Under the pieces are notes generated by a model, which worked only from the letters and a program-made list of their open reading frames with translations, was not told the origin of the DNA and made no database searches. Source: Haematococcus lacustris (taxonomy: Eukaryota; Chlorophyta; Chlorophyceae; Chlamydomonadales; Haematococcaceae). From it: a stretch of DNA of 64,000 bases. The stretch lies in NCBI GenBank assembly GCA_030144725.1, contig JASKMD010000005.1, positions 5,877,212 to 5,941,211 of the forward strand, written 5' to 3'. A program made the translations under genes and the position numbers. Shown here piece after piece: positions 19,509 through 32,605 of the stretch; position 1 is the stretch's first letter; each line of letters begins with the position of its first letter.

Positions 19509-21702
19509 TGGGCATGTGCAATGTGGGCAATGATTGGGCGTGTGGGCATTGATTGGGCGTGTCACAGCTGACCAATGGCCCCAAGGCAAGGTAGGTGGTA
19601 GAAGAGAGCACGGTTGCTGCCATTGCCATAGGACCATACAGGTGCCCAAGCTGGATGCACCGAGCTGCCCATGCCCTTGCACGCAGCTCACCAATCAAGC
19701 ACCCTGACTTGGTGTTGTCTGTTGTTGTGACGATCTGATGCAGCCAGCACCTCTTCTATATAACAAGCTGATGGCGCGTAGCGCCTCGTAAAGATTCAAA
19801 AACAAGATTTGACAGAGTGGCGGCGCGAGTAGTTTGCTCTGGCCATCTTGATGCAAAGCGAATCATCTTCACTCTTCGGCTGAGACCGTGACGGCGAGGA
19901 CCAGCCCGCTCAAGGCATGCCCAGCAGCACCATGGCTGTAGCAGTGAGGCACGAGCATCCTACCCATAGCCTGGGAGGCTGTGGGGCTGTTGTGGCATGT
20001 CATAGTAGGGGGAGGTGAGAGCAGGGCAGGGGGCTTTACCTGGAGTGGGGGCAGGCGGTGGAATAGAGCAGCAGCACCATTCTTTCATTGGGCAGAAACT
20101 GGCTGTCAAACACAAGGCGGGTAAACCTAAGGGCAGGACAGGGCAGCCTAAAGATTAGCCTAAGGCCTACTAAGGAGGCTAAGGGGGCTGGGACTCGAGC
20201 ACGTTCAAACCAATGACGAGGGGGTGACGAGGGGGTTGCAGTGCCCACCTCGCTTTCACCAATTCTTTTTTCACAGAGCTCCACTCATGACTTTGGACTC
20301 AAAGCATATTGGGTCATCATTCCTTCCTGACTTGCATGTTGATGAAAGCTTATCTGTTGTTTGTCGGAGCGTGGCAGGGGGAGCAAGAGCAGGCATGGGG
20401 TCCCGGCAGGGGGCGCAAGGGGCCAAGGGCAGGCAGGCCAGGACAGGCTAGGGCAGCAGGGGTGCCTGTGGTGGGTTTAAGTGGGAGGGGCTCCTCCAGT
20501 ATCTTGGGTCAGGGGCGTGGCAGTCACCCGCCCCCTGCAAGCACTGGCCTAAACAGGGCCTAGACCGGCCAGCCACTGCAGGACTGCTGGCCCTATGGTG
20601 AATCTGGCCCTATGGCAGGGAGCAAGACCAAGAGTGACAAAAAAGTGACAGAGCGATGCCTCTACCCAAGGAGCTACATAAAGCTGTACATGATTCTTAT
20701 CAACAACTTCAGCAAGATAGCGGCTACAACAGTGTGAACTATTGACTTATGTGATCTTCACTGGCTCACGTACCACTGATACTACCAGGCACCTCTATAT
20801 GAAGCTCGTCAAGCAGCTGCATGCAGTGGTGCTTCTGTGTGTGCAAGTGACCTTAAACAAGCTGAAAGGAAGGCTGGATTTGGACGTACCTAGCAATGTG
20901 AGGTGTCCATAGCAGACAGGTTATGTGCATGAAGATGCATGTATCACCCGCCAGTGGCATCCTCGACCTTGGAGTGCCAGGTATACTACATGCAGACATA
21001 TGCATCCCGTGCTGGCTATCATGCTGACTAAGGCAAGGGGACCTGCATAGGTCATGGAGCCAGTAGTAAGCCAGTAGCAAGCAGTTACAGAAGACCCTGC
21101 CTTAGCTTCTCAGCAACTAGCACAGGTTCCTCTCCTTTCTACCCTTCCAACTCCAAAAGCAATTGCAATACCACAGCCACCAAGTGTTGCTGGTGATCAG
21201 GAAAATGAACTGATGTCTGCATCATGTCCATCACCACTTCCAGCCTAGAACTCTCAAATGTTGCATTGGTTCTAAACACTTACCATGTTTCCCTGCTCTA
21301 GATAGTTCACTACTCTAGACAGTACACAATACTTTCAACCAGTCAAATATCTTCACCTGTCAAGCGTCCTTGTAAAGGTCCCTTGGTATAAGATCAAGAA
21401 TACAACTCAAGTATATGCCAGAAGACAAGGTTGTCAGTAAACGAGGCTGCACTACAAACTGAATGATTGGAGGTTGTAGATGAGGTGACCTGAACCTCAG
21501 ACATCATAGCGGCACATCACGCACCTGCACAAGTAGACAAGGGTTGCATCAGCAAGCAGAGTACAAGCTTCATTAAGCAGATAAGTGCATATGTACTGTG
21601 AGATTAAATAAGCAGCAGGCAGCATTAAGGCAACTATGATTGAGAGAAGCAATGTCTGTCCATGTTCTCACCAGGTACAGCCGTTGGCAGGGCTCAGCTG
21701 GA

Positions 21703-21894
21703 CTCCTCAGAGGACTCCTCAGCCAGGGCACGGCGGGCAGCACTGGACTCCTCAGAGGACTCCTCAGCCAGGGCACGGCGGGCAGCGCTGGACTCCTCAG
21801 AGGACTCCTCAGCCAGGGCACGGCGGGCAGCGCTGGACTCCTCAGAGGACTCCTCAGCCAGGGCACGGCGGGCAGCACTGGACTCCTCAGAGGG
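21703..21894 (-). repeat. 45-bp minisatellite, about four copies (unit 2)
   Basis: Same as 15331-15522, with the same truncation point and the same 41-bp joining piece. Confidence 0.95.
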
Positions 21895-21934
21895 CGGGTA
21901 AACCTAAGGGCAGGACAGGGCAGCCTAAAGATTT

Positions 21935-24012
21935 GTGTGTCATCAGCATACATGAAATCAGCATACAAGTCATCAGCATACATGAAATCATACAGGTCAT
22001 ACAGGTCATACAGGTCATACAGCATACAGCATACAGGTCATCAGCATACATGAAATCAGCATACAGGTCATCAGCATACATGAAATGGGTGACAGGTGTG
22101 CCTTGCACTCTCACAGCATCAACAGGACCCAGGAACTCCTTACTAATGTCGTGGACATAGAGAGCAAACAAGAGTGGGCTGATGGGGCAGCCTTGCTTGA
22201 CACCTTGGTCCGGAGTCACTGGGGGGGTGCGGTGGGGGCCATCTATCAGCACATAGCTATCATCCCTATACAGACCCTCCAGGCAGGCAAGCAAGGGCTG
22301 TGGCAGCTTGACCCCAACCCGCAAGTGTTCCCACAATTGTTGTCGAGGTATGTGGTCATAGGCCTGTTTGAAGTCAATGAAGGCAGTGAAAAGCTTGCGG
22401 TGCTTGGCATCTGCGCTAGCCTTTTGAGCATGGACAAGATGGCGCAGAATGAACATGGGTTGCATGGTGCTGCGTCCCGGGATGAACCCAAACTGCTCAG
22501 CTGGCAGCACTTTGTGTGTCATGCACCAGGCAGTCAGCACGTGCCGCAAGACGTTAGCATACAGGCGGTACAACACACTACTCACAGCAAGCATTCTGTA
22601 CTTGTTGGGGTCTGTGGGGTCTGTGTCCTTGAAGAGGGGGCTGATTCTAGCTACCTTCCAAGCCGCTGGAATAATCCCCGTGCGCATCATGTTGTGAAAC
22701 CATGTGGCAAGCAGAGGGAGCAACAAGTATGTGGTAACACCCTCCTCAACTATGCGAGCGTGCTTGATAAAGGGGGCTGGGAGCCCATCCAGGCCAGGTG
22801 CTGTGTCATTGTTGAGCTCACGTAGTTGTGCTTGAACAATGGATGTGGTGTTGTCAAGATGGGGCAGCTCATAGGCAGGCGGATGTGTTGTGACAGGGGC
22901 AGGGACAGAGTGAAGTCTGCCTCTCCCAAGAGGGACGGCTTGCAAATGGGCAGGCACAGCTTGCCTGGTCCTGGCTGGCTCAGGGATCACATCGGGTGCT
23001 TCGTGTGTCGTAGTGGAGGTTGTGAAATAGGCCTGCAGATGCTGATGCCACTTGTCAATGGGAACCATGGACTGTTGGCGTGCGTGCTTGACACGGAGCA
23101 TCTTGAGTGCATCCCCAGGGTTGTGCTTGAGCATGTCTAGAAGCTTGGCAGCTCTGTGCTTGGACCACGCAGACTTAGCTCTAGCAACCAGCCTCCTGTA
23201 GGCCTGCTTTCTAGCCCTGTAAAGGTGCAAGGCCTCCCCGCTACGCAGAGCCTGCCAGAGTGCGGCTTTAGCCTCCTTGCATGACCGGTCAAACCAGGCA
23301 GGCTTAACTGTGGTGTGCTTGTCAACACGCGCCAATGGGCAGAGCCTTGGCCTGAGCATCCCCGCACTGCCCGCAGCCCGTGATATGATGTCATGCACAA
23401 AGCGGTTGATGGAGTCAGGGTGTGTGCCTTGCTCAACAGCCTGCTTGACAGCCATGACCTCCTCTTCTAAGGCAATGAGGGCACCCACATACCGAGCAGC
23501 ATGATCTGGCTTCCATTGGAACTGTGGGCCAGTGTGGCAGTCAGCATTGCAGGTGTGGACGGGTGTAGTGGCTTGTGCTGGTGCCTTGAATGATAGGGTA
23601 ATGGGGGAGTGGTCAAATTCATGGCAAGCGTCAGGGAAGGAAGATGTGTGGCTCAAAGAGTAAACCGATTCACTCATGATGATGTGCTCCGTGCGAGTGC
23701 TAGCTCTGCAGGTGCGCTGTCCCATGTCCCCATGTCCGCTGCCGGTGGTGGCAACAAGGCCTGTAGCTGATAGCACGTCAACTAGCTCCCTGCCCGCTAA
23801 GTTAGACTTGGCTGGGCCAATCCTAGGCACGCAAAGCTCCGGATCAATGAAAGTAACACCCTCATACCGAGCCTTCTCCACCCCCAGACCTAACCTGAAC
23901 CTAGTCAAGCTCGTGCGGACCTCTGTAGAGAGCTGTCTGTTAAGCAGTTGTGGTGCCATGTGATTGATGCCAATGCCATCCCCATGCTTGAACCATGCAG
24001 CATACCGTATTC
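21935..24012 (-). pseudogene. LINE ORF2 remnant, broken at the YADD motif (unit 2)
   Basis: Duplicate of 15563-17640 with the same architecture: ORF2 C-terminal segment, endonuclease end, reverse transcriptase fingers and palm, then expansion of the motif-C codons. The break is identical in both units, so the LINE was already dead before the tandem duplication. Differences include one substitution inside the motif-C repeat (near 21969). Confidence 0.88.
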
Positions 24013-24379
24013 CTCACCTCATCTACCATCTTGTTATGAACATCCACATAGAACTGTTATGTCTTGCTCTCCGCATAGTTGAGAGAGTATACACCTCGAA
24101 AGATGTCATCACTATTGGGTTTCAACAACACTGTTGGGGCTGGGCTGATGATGAGGTCCATGGGGTGGGGTAGGCATGGTTGGGAGGGGTTGGGCATGGC
24201 TAGGAGGGGGTGGGCTTGCAGAGTAGTGTTGTTGAGTTGGCTGGGAGGGGGTGGGATTGCTGATCTGGGGTGTTGCTGATCTGGGGCCTGGGCTGGGTCC
24301 TGAGCTGAGGCCGGGTTCTTGCTTGCTTAGCTGTAGGGCACACTACATCAATCAGGGATCATCACATCACCACACCACA

Positions 24380-24679
24380 TCAGGGATTGTCTAGGCAGGC
24401 CAAGGTGACACTAACACTTGCCACAAACAAAACCATCTGTGGCACAACACATACGACATGCAGTGACACCTGGATTGTTTTCCCACGTAACTTCCAGCCC
24501 AGCAACTTCTCTTGTGTTCGAGCACCACTTATCAGCCCTCTCTGATTCACAAACTGTCGCGATTTACATCGGAAAGTTTCAGCAGCAGCTACATTGCGGG
24601 CAGCTCGTGTTGCACTGTCCACCGCAGTCTGCCTATCAGCTCGGTCTGCTGGGTTAGGGAACGGGGTGTACTCCGCCAA
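24380..24679 (-). pseudogene. Conserved repeat-encoded fragment (unit 2)
   Basis: Identical in content to 18008-18307 (NVAAAETFRCKSRQFVNQ). Function unknown. Confidence 0.5.
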
Positions 24680-25574
24680 CCGTGAAAACCCTATCCTCTA
24701 TCTAACCGTGTTTGTGATAGGTGGCTTACACTCAGACGTTCCCAACATGGGATTGGTAATCTTCATGCAACTGCGGCCCATCTACTCCATCATTTGATGT
24801 AACGTTTGCTGCGTCTGCTGCAATGCGATATTGCGCGTTTAATGTTCGACTGGAATTGCCATCGGAGTCTTTCGATGCGGGCAGCCACATGTGACCCCGG
24901 ATGTGTCCCAGTCGCAGACCGTGGTTAGCTACACTGGTAAGCTACGTCCTTGGCTATCCGTTAGCGATGCACGACATGTTGGTGGCGCACACCACCGAAG
25001 TCCGGCAAACATGGCTGCGCGAGCTTCTTGATGGTGCAGGCCGCTTGGCGAGGATGTGAAGAAACTCGAAACTGTGTGTGGCAGCGCTGTATCGCTGTAA
25101 TGGTGGGCGGCACAGTAGGGAGTAGTCACCCCCTCCAGCTATGATCCGCTTTATGTTTTGGACCATTGAACAAACAGCCTGACCTCACACAGATTTTTTA
25201 TAGCATACTCACTAACGCGTCCGTGGTACTATGCAACTCAATCATTGGGTTTGTATGTGACAAGTTATACCGCTTACAAGGTACACATGCTGATGGCTAC
25301 AGGTGCACGAGGAGCCGACCGAGCTTGGCTTACCACTCCGCCACGTGGCCACCACCAACACAGCTTGACCCACCATCTCCCAACCTCGTCCTCACCACCC
25401 ACCTCCCAATAGCCCCTCCTCCCAACAGCCCAGCCTCCCCCCTACCTCTCCTTCTCCTCGCCTCCTCCCCCCTACCTCTCCTTCACCCATCTCCTTATCC
25501 TTCACCTCCCATCACCCCAAGCCAAGCCCGTAGCCCCGCTCAGCCACTCACCCCACCCCTCTCAGTCCCTAACC

Positions 25575-25880
25575 ATGAAGAAGAAGAGATTAAGCAAGGC
25601 GCATAGTGCCCATCTCAATGCACTAAACAACTCGCCAAGCGCTGGCTATCTGCATTGCCCTAACAACATCAAGGCTGCAGCTTGTAGGGCACAAACGACA
25701 AACCGTGACCTGCAGGCTGAGGTGCAGCGGCTGCAGGATGTGGAGCAGTCCCTTATGGGCACCGTGGATGCTCTATCGCCACATGGAGCTCTACCGCCAC
25801 ACCCAGGATGTGCTAGCTCGTATGGGGACTTGGGACACATTGCCCCTTCTGGCATGCTGGCCCACTCAAACATCATGTGA
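25575..25880 (+). CDS. Hypothetical 101-residue protein (unit 2 copy of 19203-19508)
   Basis: Same basic N-terminus and NRDLQAEVQRLQ helix. The C-terminus again reads into the next unit. Function unknown. Confidence 0.3.
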   Translation: MKKKRLSKAHSAHLNALNNSPSAGYLHCPNNIKAAACRAQTTNRDLQAEVQRLQDVEQSLMGTVDALSPHGALPPHPGCASSYGDLGHIAPSGMLAHSNIM

Positions 25881-26051
25881 TGGGCATGTGCAATGTGGGC
25901 AATGATTGGGCGTGTGGGCATTGATTGGGCGTGTCACAGCTGACCAATGGCCCCAAGGCAAGGTAGGTGGTAGAAGAGAGCACGGTTGCTGCCATTGCCA
26001 TAGGACCATACAGGTGCCCAAGCTGGATGCACCGAGCTGCCCATGCCCTTG
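25853..26051. repeat. Third unit, first piece
   Basis: Matches 13109-13307 and 19481-19679. It is interrupted at GCCCTTG (26045-26051) by the DNA element that follows and resumes at 31995. Confidence 0.95.
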
Positions 26052-26880
26052 CAGTCATGTCTCCTCATAACATTTATCCTGGGGCGAGCCAAACCAAAAA
26101 AATTGATTTGAAAATTTCCTCTCTGGGTTGGATAAATTGGTGGCACCCCAATTGGCTGCACCCCAGGCTCCGCCATCGAGTACCTCTTGCCATCAACGCA
26201 TCGGCGTTGGCAGTGGCGTTGGCGACACCCAAGCGACACCCCAAAATGGGGACATTCGGAGCGACTGTATCCAACCAGCTTTCCCAACCAGCTTTCGAAA
26301 CCAATGTTACAAATTGCGCCAGCAGTCGCACGCTGCGGGCAGCAGTCGAACACATGTGTCAGGCAGCCGTCGCTATCCAGCAGCCTCTGGCTCATGTGAA
26401 GTGTCTAGCAGATGAGGCGCTAGCCAGCAGTCACACAGCATTCGCCACCAGCCATAGCATACTTGCGCCCCGGTCAGGCGAAAAGAGCAAGAGAAAAGGT
26501 GCGCAGTGAACGAGCTAGCGAGATAGCAAACAGTCGATTTGTACAGAATGTGTTTCTCATGTGGGCTGGGTTGCTTGCAGGTGGAGTTTCAAGGGCTAGG
26601 AGAAGGCGCAGCTAACAGGGGCAGCTAGTGAGCACACCCACCAACAGCAAGGAGCTTAGTGCGGCAGAGCGGAGGAGGAAATGGAGCCAGGAGCCTTATA
26701 GCAGTTGTGAGCCAGGAGCCAAGAAGTGCAGCCAAGGGAAGCCGCTTGGCAGAGCAGCCATGAGCAGCCATGAACAGTTAGGAGCGGCAGCAATGAGCGG
26801 CACCCATGAGTAGCACCCTCACCCCACTGCTGCCCCCCCCCCTCACCCAACACCCTTCCCCTTGCCTATACGCCCACCGC

Positions 26881-27112
26881 CTCCCTCCCCTCCCCTCCCC
26901 CCCCCCTCCCCTCCCCCCCCCCTCCCCTCCCCTCCCCTCCCCTCCCCTCCCCTCCCCTCCCCTCCCCTCCCCTCCCCTCCCCTCCCCTCCCCTCCCCTCC
27001 CCTCCCCTCCCCTCCCCTCCCCTCCCCTCCCCTCCCCTCCCCTCCCCTCCCCTCCCCTCCCCTCCCCTCCCCTCCCCTCCCCTCCCCTCCCCTCCCCTCC
27101 CTCCCCCTCCCC
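26881..27112. repeat. (CCCCT)n microsatellite inside the DNA element
   Basis: About 45 copies, irregular at the left (26881-26925), then regular. The minus strand (AGGGG)n is strongly G-quadruplex-prone. Open frames (SPPLP, GEGRG) are artefacts. Confidence 0.97.
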
Positions 27113-30100
27113 TCGGCAGCCAAGTGCAGCCAGGAGCAGCCGCTACAAGCATCCAGGAGCAGCAGCCAGAAGGAGCAGCTAGGAGCAGCAGCTAGGATGC
27201 GCTTGGGACGGCAGCCAAGCCCAACTCCATGACATGTCCATGACATGTTTAATGCCCAGGTCCATGGCATGTTGTTTGCGTGCAGATGCAGCATGCCGTG
27301 ACTCAAGGCAGCAGGTGTGTGGCACTCTCCTCCTCCTCACCCCCTACCCTCCCCGTCTCAGCCCCCATTTCGCCTTCCAGCGGAGCAAGCGGTGAGTGGC
27401 CACACCCCTTGCTGCAAGTCTGAAAATCATCCCGTCTTTTCACCTTCCCTTCCCATATACCTTACCCTTAGTCCTGCAGCAGCCAGTTCACATCACACCC
27501 CACCACATCACACCCCACCACAGCTAAGAGGTAGGTGTTATGGTGCAAGCATGATCAGCACCCATGAAAGGCAGCCTCCCAAGCCATCAATAGCAGTCGG
27601 GAGCAGCTAGGAGCCAGGCGCATGGAGCGGAGGAGCCCGAAGCACTAGAGGAGCCAGGAGCTTCAGCAAGGCCAGGAGCAGCAGCCATGGAGGCGCTGCT
27701 AGGTAGGTACAGAAGTGGTGCTAGCAAATTGTGAGAGGCCAGCCCTTGCACATGAGTGGTCCGATGCCCAGCTTGTTGCCCCTTGTTTGCTGCAGGTCTC
27801 ACGGTCAGACTCCTACCCCTTGCCCCCTTGTCCCTTCTCCCTCCCCCCTTCCCTCCCCTGACCCACCACCTCCCTACCTCACCCCACCTACCTCCCATTT
27901 TCCCACCCCCCACCCACGACACACACCGCAGCCCTCTCCCTACCCTACCCTTGGCGTAGCGACCTGGAGCGGGCAGCCTGGAGCGGGCAGCCTGGAGATG
28001 GCGCTAGTAGTAGCAGTCAACCCAGCCCACTCTAGCCATGCCATGCCCACACACCACAACCCATCCCATCCCTCTCTCAATGAGAAAGCAGTAGGACAGC
28101 CGAGCCAAGGCACTTGGGTGGTTGCCAGTCCTTGCTTGTTGTGCGACATGGCAGCTACCGACTTAACACATGATGGAGTAGGGATTGCATCACAATCGCG
28201 GTACAGGTGGCCACCAGTGCACTCAGGTGAGTAACAGATGCAAAGCGGAGCTTGCGGGTGCAATGTGGCAGGCAGGCAGCACAAGCGGGATGGGCATGAG
28301 CAATCACGTAAGGGTGGTGATGGCAGCGCGTTGGGTTGTCCCCTATCTATCTTTACACTCTGGCATATGATGCTCATGGCAGTTGACACGACTGCCTCTG
28401 ATTTGAAACCTATGGCCTTGGACAAGACGCGAGCCTGTGTGTACCTCCTTCTCCTTGTGTACCAGCCCTTGGTACCAAGAGCTACACAAGGCTATGGGGC
28501 AATTGCTTCATTACTGTCTTGGCTTCGTCCTTCCTTGCTGCTTGCTTGGCAGCTTATTGAGTTTCCACTGGAGAGGATTGGGGTGGTGTGTGCCATGTAC
28601 TTGCCATGCATTATAAGTTTGACCTCCGTAAGATGGTGAGTATGTAAGATCATGTTAATGCAAGCGTACGACACAATACCTAGTCTTCTTATGGACGCAG
28701 AGCGTGAGGGTGTTGGGCTTGGGGTAGTGGTAGGGTAGGATGTCTTGTGTGTAGCTGCTCAACCTTTTGACCGTTAAGCCGTGTAATAGGTGCTATCGTA
28801 TAATAGTTGACCGCTTGATGGTAGCAATTGCCATTACAACAGAACGGCACAAGTGTGGGTTATTCATGCAACCCTACGCCAGCTGGTCACTAGCTTGCTA
28901 TGGCTCCCTGAGCCATGTGGGTCAGCAGCTTGCATAGTTGGTTGCATATCTGCTCCCTGCACCTGTCCCTCTCACCCAAGAGCTAGTGGTATAGGTGCCC
29001 GCTCCTCTGTCAACTTGGCTGTTGCTGGCCTCCTAGACCTGATCCCTAGCTAGCCCAGCCCAGCCTATCCAGAGTCACCCGGCCCCCAGCCATAACCCTC
29101 CCACCCTAGCCACCGCCTGCACCCTCCCTCTATAACACCATCAAGGAGTGGTGCGCTTGATGTGGATGTATGGGTGCTACATACCACATGATACGGTGTG
29201 GCGTATTAGCACGGTCGCCGCATCATGTGGTGCCCACTTGCTCAGTGGTCTCTTGGGCTCCTAGCTGCCTGCAGTTTCTAATTTTGCTTGGGGTTGATGG
29301 CTCAGTGGCAACCTAGGTGCAGATGCGTGCATTACTGGGTGCCCGTCTGCCTTGCATTTTGGCATGTGAATCGGAGCTGTTGCGTGTCGTTGCATGTGTT
29401 GCGCAGCTTTGACACCTAACCGTGCCCAAAGTACCATCCAAGATAAAAGTAACGAACTATCTAAAAACTGCATGGCCCAGGGATCACGAGTCATGGAGGT
29501 AACTTTATAAACATCCACCAACTTGTCTGGTCCATTTTCATCCCAGCTAAGCCTTCACCAAGGCATGCCCATCTCTGTCTTTCTCAAACGCCGATTAAGT
29601 GCATCATACGCTGTCAGGCACAATCAGGTCTACTTGTTGCTAAGGCTCTCCATCTCTTCTATGTCCATGTTGTCCCAGTCAGAACCAGTTGTTGATCACG
29701 TGATGAACGTACATGCTCTAACCGTCCCCGTGCACGACATGCACGATGCATGTGCACTACCGTGCGACATACATACAAGCTCCCAGGATCTTGCTTGTTG
29801 ACCTGCGGATGCGTTGGGGCGGCCCGGTTGGGCTCAATATCGCAGCCATCATGTCACAACAATGATGTGGTGTGGTCACACTGTGGTTACGAATGGTGTC
29901 ACCAGCTGCTAGCTATGGACAACAGCACCAACGTAATGGTTCCACTGCCACCAAGCAAGCAACAACAAGGCGTGACAACAACAACACAATGCAAGTGGGT
30001 GGGTGGCTGTCTTGGAGAGGAGGTGCCCATCAGACCTGCAATCAAGGGGCAGGAGGGAGGGAGGGACATCAGGCTGGGTATTGGGTGTCAGCCACTTACC

Positions 30101-30856
30101 GGCAAACGGGTAGCCACTTATAAGAAGGGTTGGAGAGAAGAGGGAGAAGAGAGGGCAGGCAAGAGATGGAGACGACAAATGTGAGGGGGCAGGGAGAAGA
30201 GGGAGAAGAGGGGGCTTGCTCCTGGCTGCTGGGTAGGGTAGGGAGGGGACTACAATGTCGGGGGGGAGGTGACTTGGAGGTGTTGGTGATGGGACAGGGG
30301 GCAGGGTTAGGGGTAAGGGGCTGAGGGGTAGGAGTGTGACAGTTAGACCTGCAGCAAGCAAGGAGCAAGTCGTGATAAAACAAACATGGACATGCATGAC
30401 TAGAGGTGGGCAGGCTGGTCAAACACCCCAGCAACGCCTGGCTGCCGCTCCTGGCTGGGCTGTGCTGCATTGTGCTGGTGACAAGGCAAGGGCGGAAGCG
30501 GAGCTTGGCCAAAAGCGGAACAGCCCATCACATCAACATAACAACACAACAGCAATGTTGGCTGCTGCCGCTTCCAACTTGCCTGCAATGACCAAGCAAC
30601 ACATGTCATGCTCATCCTCAAAGCTGTAGCCACACTGCTGTCAAGCATGGAGGCATGGATAAAGCAGCCTAAGCTAGCTCCACACACCTGCTGCCTTGAG
30701 TCACGCCATGATGCATCTGCAATCAACATGTCATGTACCTGGGCAAACAACTAGCTGCTGCTCCTAGCTGCTCCTCCTGGCTGCTGCTCCTGGATGCTCT
30801 TGGCTGCTCCAGGCTGCTGCTCCTTGCTGCTTCTAGCGGCTGCTCCTGGCTGCACA
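27113..30856. other. Interior of the DNA element, no gene recognised
   Basis: Contains the copy of the 5.7-6.2 kb segment (27640-27970), splice-like and initiator-like sequences, and several open frames of 60-167 codons on both strands without a recognisable domain. A peptide frame at 27940-28425 (minus) has scattered cysteines but no zinc-finger spacing. This interior is probably captured or satellite-derived DNA. Confidence 0.55.
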
Positions 30857-30972
30857 AGGGGATGGGATGGGATGGGATGGGATGGGATGGGATGGGATGG
30901 GATGGGATGGGATGGGATGGGATGGGATGGGATGGGATGGGATGGGATGGGATGGGATGGGATGGGATGGGA
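30857..30972. repeat. (GGGAT)n microsatellite inside the DNA element
   Basis: About 23 copies of GGGAT, G-quadruplex-prone on the plus strand. Together with the (CCCCT)n array it gives both ends of the element's interior a G-rich pentanucleotide block. Confidence 0.96.
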
Positions 30973-31994
30973 GGGGGGGGGAGTTTGTCAACGGATTGGG
31001 AGGCGGTGGGCGTATAGAAAGGGGAAGGGAGGGGAGGTGCTAGTGGTGGTAGTGGGAAAGGGTGTGGCCATTCGAACCTGCAGCAAACAAGGGCCTTCTA
31101 GCAGTCAGACTGGGTACATCGAGCCGAATGGTTGCACGGGATAGCCACCCACCATTTGCTACTTGGAGTGTGTGAGGGGGGGGGATGGGGTTGGGTGTGG
31201 GTTGAAGGGGGGGCGGCAGGGGGAGGAGGGTGCTACTCATGGGTGCCGCTCATTGCTGCCGCTCCTAACTGTTCATGGCTGCTCATGGCTGCTCTGCCAA
31301 GCGGCTTCCCTTGGCTGCACTTCTTGGCTCCTGGCTCACAACTGCTATAAGGCTCCTGGCTCCAATTCCTCCTCCGCTCCGCCGCACTAAGCTCCTTGCT
31401 GTTGGTGGGTGTGCTCACTAGCTGCCCCTGTTAGCTGCGCCTTCTCCTAGCCCTTGAAACTCCACCTGCAAGCAACCCAGCCCACATGAGAAACACATTC
31501 TGTACAAATCGACTGTTTGCTATCTCGCTAGCTCGTTCACTGCGCACCTTTTCTCTTGCTCTTTTCGCCTGACCGGGGCGCAAGTATGCTATGGCTGGTG
31601 GCGAATGCTGTGTGACTGCTGGCTAGCGCCTCATCTGCTAGACACTTCACATGAGCCAGAGGCTGCTGGATAGCGACGGCTGCCTGACACATGTGTTCGA
31701 CTGCTGCCCGCAGCGTGCGACTGCTGGCGCAATTTGTAACATTGGTTTCGAAAGCTGGTTGGGAAAGCTGGTTGGATACAGTCGCTCCGAATGTCCCCAT
31801 TTTGGGGTGTCGCTTGGGTGTCGCCAACGCCACTGCCAACGCCGATGCGTTGATGGCAAGAGGTACTCGATGGCGGAGCCTGGGGTGCAGCCAATTGGGG
31901 TGCCACCAATTTATCCAACCCAGAGAGGAAATTTTCAAATCAATTTTTTTGGTTTGGCTCGCCCCAGGATAAATGTTATGAGGAGACATGACTG

Positions 31995-32605
31995 GCCCTT
32001 GCACGCAGCTCACCAATCAAGCACCCTGACTTGGCGTTGTCTGTTGTTGTGACGATCTGATGCAGCCAGCACCTCTTCTATATAACAAGCTGATGGCGCG
32101 TAGCGCCTCGTAAAGATTCAAAAACAAGATTTGACAGAGTGGCGGCGCGAGTAGTTTGCTCTGGCCATCTTGATGCAAAGCGAATCATCTTCACTCTTCG
32201 GCTGAGACCGTGACGGCGAGGACCAGCCCGCTCAAGGCATGCCCAACAGCACCATGGCTGTACCAGTGAGGCACGAGCATCCTACCCATAGCCTGGGAGG
32301 CTGTGGGGCTGTTGTGGCATGTCATAGTAGGGGGAGGTGAGAGCAGGGCAGGGGGCTTTACCTGGAGTGGGGGCAGGCGGTGGAATAGAGCAGCAGCACC
32401 ATTCTTTCATTGGGCAGAAACTGGCTGTCAAACACAAGGCGGGTAAACCTAAGGGCAGGACAGGGCAGCCTAAAGATTAGCCTAAGGCCTACTAAGGAGG
32501 CTAAGGGGGCTGGGACTCGAGCACGTTCAAACCAATGACGAGGGGGTGACGAGGGGGTTGCAGTGCCCACCTCGCTTTCACCAATTCTTTTTTCACAGAG
32601 CTCCA
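31995..32605. repeat. Third unit, second piece
   Basis: Continues the third unit from the duplicated GCCCTTG to CTCCA (32601-32605), matching 13301-13911 with a few substitutions. It is interrupted there by the gypsy element. Confidence 0.95.

Larger units (their letters stand above)
19481..25852. repeat. Tandem segmental duplication, unit 2 (6,372 bp)
   Basis: Near-identical to unit 1. At several positions where units 1 and 2 differ (near 21241, 21265, 21463) unit 2 agrees with the third copy at 39.3-40.9 kb, so unit 1 carries the newer changes there. It ends CCCCTTCTGG, directly followed by the start of unit 3. Confidence 0.97.
26052..31994. mobile_element. 5,943-bp DNA element with about 784-bp terminal inverted repeats, 7-bp target duplication
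   Basis: Left arm 26052-26835 and right arm 31211-31994 are reverse complements with no indel (coordinates sum to 58046) and very few mismatches (one near 26681/31365). Ends read CAGTCATG / CATGACTG. GCCCTTG flanks both sides (26045-26051, 31995-32001), and the unoccupied site is seen in units 1 and 2 (13301 and 19673). The 4.4-kb interior (26836-31210) has satellites and fragments but no recognisable transposase, so the element is probably mobilised in trans. CAG ends resemble hAT elements, but a 7-bp duplication does not fit hAT (8 bp), so the superfamily is left open. Confidence 0.9.

Noticed and set aside
29261..30512. Possible genes inside the DNA element
   Set aside because: Frames are short, low-complexity or without domains, and no consistent exon chain could be built.
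30857..30972. Telomere-like repeat
   Set aside because: The unit is GGGAT, not TTAGGG or TTTTAGGG, and lies inside a transposable element.
26052..31994. hAT assignment of the large inverted-repeat element from its CAG ends
   Set aside because: The target duplication is 7 bp by comparison with the empty site, not 8, and no hAT transposase or subterminal hAT motifs were found.
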